DNA of 64,000 nucleotides. Origin: Cloeon dipterum. Lineage: Eukaryota > Arthropoda > Insecta > Ephemeroptera > Baetidae. The DNA lies in assembly GCF_949628265.1 (NCBI RefSeq), contig NC_088789.1, positions 5,138,886-5,202,885 on the forward strand. The letters are read 5' to 3'. Positions 60,870 to 64,000 of the stretch are shown here, in pieces (within the stretch, counting starts at the first letter, position 1; each line of letters starts with the position of its first letter). The notes beneath the pieces are model-generated. The model was not told the DNA's origin, made no database searches, and saw only the letters and a list, made by a program, of their open reading frames with translations. The translations under genes were made by a program, and so were the position numbers.

Positions 60870-63800
60870 ATGGCACCCTACACTGGATTCTCCAAAGGGC
60901 GGTGCATCTCGCCCGAGGGCTCACAACTGCTCGACGCCCTCGAGGCAGAGGCGCTCATCCAGGCCGACCCCAATATTCCCATCGCGCCCGTCGAGCTGCC
61001 CCCGCCCCCGCATTTCTCGGCCGTCGTTGGATTTGACATGCCAGCCCTTTTGGTAACAATTGCCTGCCCGTTCTCACACCCTCCTAAGAATGATCAGTAA
61101 AATGCAACTAATTGGCCGAATCCGAGAAACATTTTGTTTCCACCCTGGTATGCGGGATCGGTATAAAGATGACTTAGTAAAATTTAGTTTGAACAACATC
61201 GAAAGGAAATTTCATAATATTTTCTCATCATGCGACTCGTTTCAATAATTTGCTAGCTAAATTTGGGGTTAAATCAAAGAGATTATCTTTGTTGATAAAT
61301 GATTAATGATGCAGTACTACGTCTTTATGAAAACTAAGAGATAATGAAATTGGTCTATCGACTAATGAAATGTATACGTTGCGGGGTGGCCGCTCTGGTA
61401 GGAATGGAATGAACCTCACTGTTTCATGGGAAAAGACAGACTAATTTATTTCACACTACGCACTCTCTGCGCGCACACATATAGATAAAATACCTTCATG
61501 ATTTCTTGGGGTATATGACAACTAAGAAGTCTCTTCAACTAACCATGTGGCATGAATTTTGATATGAAGTACTGCTAATTATGTCTGCGTGGCCGAAACA
61601 GGTTGCTGCATACAAGAACGTGCGAGACCGTTTTTCTCTTCCAATTTCACTCATTTGCATACCATCCTTAGTCAATTCTGCGCAGAATAGAGCCATTTCG
61701 TTATTGTTTAGTCTTCATTAAAATTCCCTTGGAGGGTTTTATTCTGTTTTCCTTTATATATATTATATTTTTGGAAGATCATGATACTGAATAAATTTTT
61801 AAAATAAAATTTAGCTAAACTGGCAAAAAATTGCCCATTTTCTAATACTAGAACAAGGAAAATGTAAAATTGAATTACTGACTGGCCAATCTACAGAGTT
61901 CATCTAGGCCAATGTGCGTCGCTGATTTATGGCCAAAAGGACGTATTTTTAGTCTAAATTTATGAAATAAGGCTACGGGAAATTGATAACCTATTCGAGA
62001 TTCAATGCAACGGTCAAACAATAATATACCCCTAGATTCCAACAAAATTATTATTTGAAGTTAATTTTTTAATAACGATTGTAGATGTAATTTCTGTGGC
62101 GAGACTTGTGAAAAAAATCACACTCAAAAGTTTACGGCAAGAATATTGGCTTTGAGAGAAGCAGCTAAAATATGCATAAATTGATAAATTTTAGATTTAG
62201 TGTGCACGCATATTGCGTTTAATAAATCATTGATTAATTGTTTATAAATGAAAGGCAAGAATTTTCTAAAATAATCATTTATCACATAGAATTACTCATT
62301 TTCCTCACAGCTGTTCCCAAAATATACTCTTCTCTTCAGAGCAGAAAATTCCTAAAAAAAAATGTTGAACTTAATTAAAAAGCCTTTGGGTTTGTGCAGC
62401 AGCCACTTTTTCCCCACTATCACCTTATGTTCAACTCGACCCCTCTGTGCGCTAGCGAGCGGGGAGGAGGTGATTGTAAGGTGATAGTGGGCAAAAGGTG
62501 GCTGCTGCACAAAGCCAAAGGATTTTAAATAATTAAGTTCAACAAATTTTTTCTTAGGAATTTTCTGCTCTGCGGCCAAAGTCACCCTTAGACGCGCGTT
62601 ACATTTGGATCTCAGTTGCAATCAACGTTTCACTGCTCAGATATATTTATTTAAAATCCAAATAAAATGTTAAAATTACTCCGGTTCTTTTTCCCAATTC
62701 GGCTTTTTGAAGCAGTAAAATATATGAGCAAGATTTTGGGATTGGTTTTATGCAGATGACGAATATAATTTACTATAACGAAGGCGCTTACAAACTTGCT
62801 AGAGGTCATAATAAGTCAGCGCAGCGTGGTGGATACGCATTAATATCAATAAAATATTTTTTCTTTTCTGATAAGAGAGCATCAGACTGGACCATTAATG
62901 CCTCTGCAGTAGTTATGCAACTTCTCTGCAGTCGCGCTTCACCAGTTGCATATACGCAGACTTTAATGTTGTTTCTTACTCGCTAAAAACAGTGATCCTC
63001 GTTTCCCATACAATTTATAGAAAATATGCCTTTGTTCCAGCAACAAGTGGATGATGGCACCGATTTTAACGCGGTTAAGTCGCTTTCGTTGAAACTAATG
63101 GTGCAAGACGTGAGTCTCCAGAGACTCGGTTTCATCACACCGAACCTACAGCAATTAATACTGAATGGCAGTTTTCTGCTCTCGTTGCGGTAAATTCAAC
63201 TAGTCCTACTTGTATACAATTTATGAAACACATTACGTTGCAGAGAACTGGGAACAGGAATGAGCCAGCTCATTGAACTGAGGGTTGCCAGCTGCTCTTT
63301 GCGTTCTCTAGACGGCCTCAGCGCCCTCGCCAACCTTCAGGAGCTCCACGCGCCTCACAACCCTGTTGCCGACATATGGTCTTGCGCCGCATTGGCCAAC
63401 CTCAAAGTTCTTGACTTGAGCTAGTATGATGTTTCCTCTTTATTTAGTTCTACTCTAAATGGAATTGTTGAATCTACATAAAATAGTTGAAGGGATTAAG
63501 AGAAAAAAGGAGAGTAAATAATATGAATAAATTTAATACTGAACTGCAAAGAAAAGTACACTGCAAAATTGGGGTTTAGTCTTCCAAAAAATTCAAATCT
63601 TAAAATATTGCTGTGTACTGGCATCTTTCTCATTGCTTTTTAATCCACACATCTAACACATTTACACTTTTAACATGAAACATGATGATTGCTAATAGAA
63701 AAATTTTCTTGTTCTTTAAATTAATTCATTAGAGTTACCACATCAACCTAATATAGAAAATAATGCTAAACCCCAGTTTTTACAAAAAGTAATTTTTTCA

Positions 63801-64000
63801 TTGCTATTTAAAAAAATTGTGTCTTACAGTACAAAAGTTGTGAATGCCAAGCAGACTGGGTTCCTGGGCGCCTGCACTGATTTAAAGGCGCTGAGCCTGT
63901 TCGGCAGTCCGGCGGCCAGCATGGTGAACTACAGGAAGGAGGTTGCTAAACAACTGCCTGATTTGGTGACTTTGGACGGGCAACCATTTGCATCGCGAGG
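60870..64000 (+). CDS. LRRC56: LRRC56-like leucine-rich repeat protein, 3' end beyond window
   Basis: Exons 60870-61052, 63041-63189, 63244-63423 and 63830-64000 (continuing past the window), phases 0, 2 and 2 matching. The start MAPYTGFSKGR follows an in-frame TAA; an upstream spliced start at 60528 is possible. An acidic/Pro-rich N-terminus leads to MPALLQQVDDGTD, which aligns with human LRRC56 AKLRMLAEVDD. Leucine-rich repeats follow: LQQLILNGSFLLSLRELG, LIELRVASCSLRSLDGL, LQELHAPHNPVADIW and LKVLDLSYTKV. An LRR-cap-like block comes last: NYRKEVAKQLPDLVTLD, versus YRAEVRKLIPQLQVLD in LRRC56. In other organisms LRRC56/ODA8 works with intraflagellar transport in delivering outer dynein arms. 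In an insect it would be expected in sperm or chordotonal cilia (inference). The 2-kb intron holds an inverted repeat. Confidence 0.72.
62141..62239. repeat. Dispersed repeat, copy 2
   Basis: Same blocks and order as at 44842-44959. It ends about 100 bases before the inverted repeat, so the two may belong to one mobile element. Confidence 0.55.
62337..62572. repeat. Long inverted repeat (hairpin or foldback element)
   Basis: Left arm 62337-62427 and right arm 62477-62572 are near-perfect reverse complements, differing by a few substitutions and small gaps in A/T runs, with a 49-base GC-rich loop. Shared segments include CAGAGCAGAAAATTCCTAA, TGTTGAACTTAATTA and GTGCAGCAGCCAC with CCCACTATCACCTTA. 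Transcribed within the intron of the LRRC56-like gene it would form a stem of about 90 base pairs. It could be a foldback MITE, a hairpin-RNA locus for endogenous siRNA, or a recent local inverted duplication. No clear target-site duplication is visible. Confidence 0.9.

Larger units (their letters stand above)
61053..63040. other. Long intron of the LRRC56-like gene
   Basis: AT-rich intron of about 2 kb between the N-terminal exon and the first leucine-rich-repeat exon. Apart from the dispersed repeat copy and the inverted repeat described separately, I see nothing specific in it. Confidence 0.6.

Noticed and set aside
1..64000. CRISPR arrays, rRNA genes, prophage or bacterial operons
   Set aside because: No regularly spaced repeats and no rRNA-like conserved blocks. 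Gene structure is fully eukaryotic.

Overview
This is a eukaryotic nuclear window: intron-rich genes with GT-AG introns, AATAAA poly(A) signals, long AT-rich spacers and microsatellites, and no bacterial-type operons. An ionotropic receptor (a protostome family), a glycine-rich secreted protein with a five-codon first coding exon (typical of arthropod cuticle-type genes) and an IKK-epsilon/TBK1 kinase all point to an arthropod, most likely an insect. The species cannot be named from the sequence.

Layout. 1-14.4 kb is gene-free AT-rich DNA with a few GC-richer, TATA-bearing patches. At 14.46-17.09 kb (minus) lies a complete seven-exon TBK1/IKK-epsilon kinase gene. 17.1-37.2 kb is another gene-poor stretch, holding a non-LTR retrotransposon 3' remnant (about 18.8 kb), a (GA)n tract and a (TA)n tract. 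At 37.2-43.7 kb (minus) is a RERG/RASL12-like small GTPase gene whose 5' end can be read in two ways. 43.7-51.3 kb is mostly non-coding. At 51.3-54.6 kb (plus) I reconstruct an unrecognised spliced gene of about 125 codons, with a TATA box, a non-coding first exon, three phase-compatible exons and a poly(A) signal.

The right end is gene-dense. A TATA-driven, glycine-rich and histidine-tailed secreted protein gene (55.7-56.95 kb, plus) sits tail-to-tail with an eight-exon ionotropic receptor gene (57.1-59.4 kb, minus). The receptor gene is head-to-head with an LRRC56-like gene (from about 60.5 kb, plus) that runs off the window. LRRC56 is a motile-cilium/outer-dynein-arm factor in other animals, and a sequence matching the insect RFX X-box consensus lies at its 5' end. 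Its second intron contains a long, nearly symmetric inverted repeat that would fold as a hairpin in the pre-mRNA.

The genes do not form a pathway together: innate immune signalling (TBK1), Ras-like signalling (RERG-like), chemosensation (IR), cuticle or secreted matrix (Gly/His-rich) and cilia (LRRC56-like) are simply neighbours. All exon models come from reading splice sites, phases and family similarity by eye; no alignment or transcript data were available.
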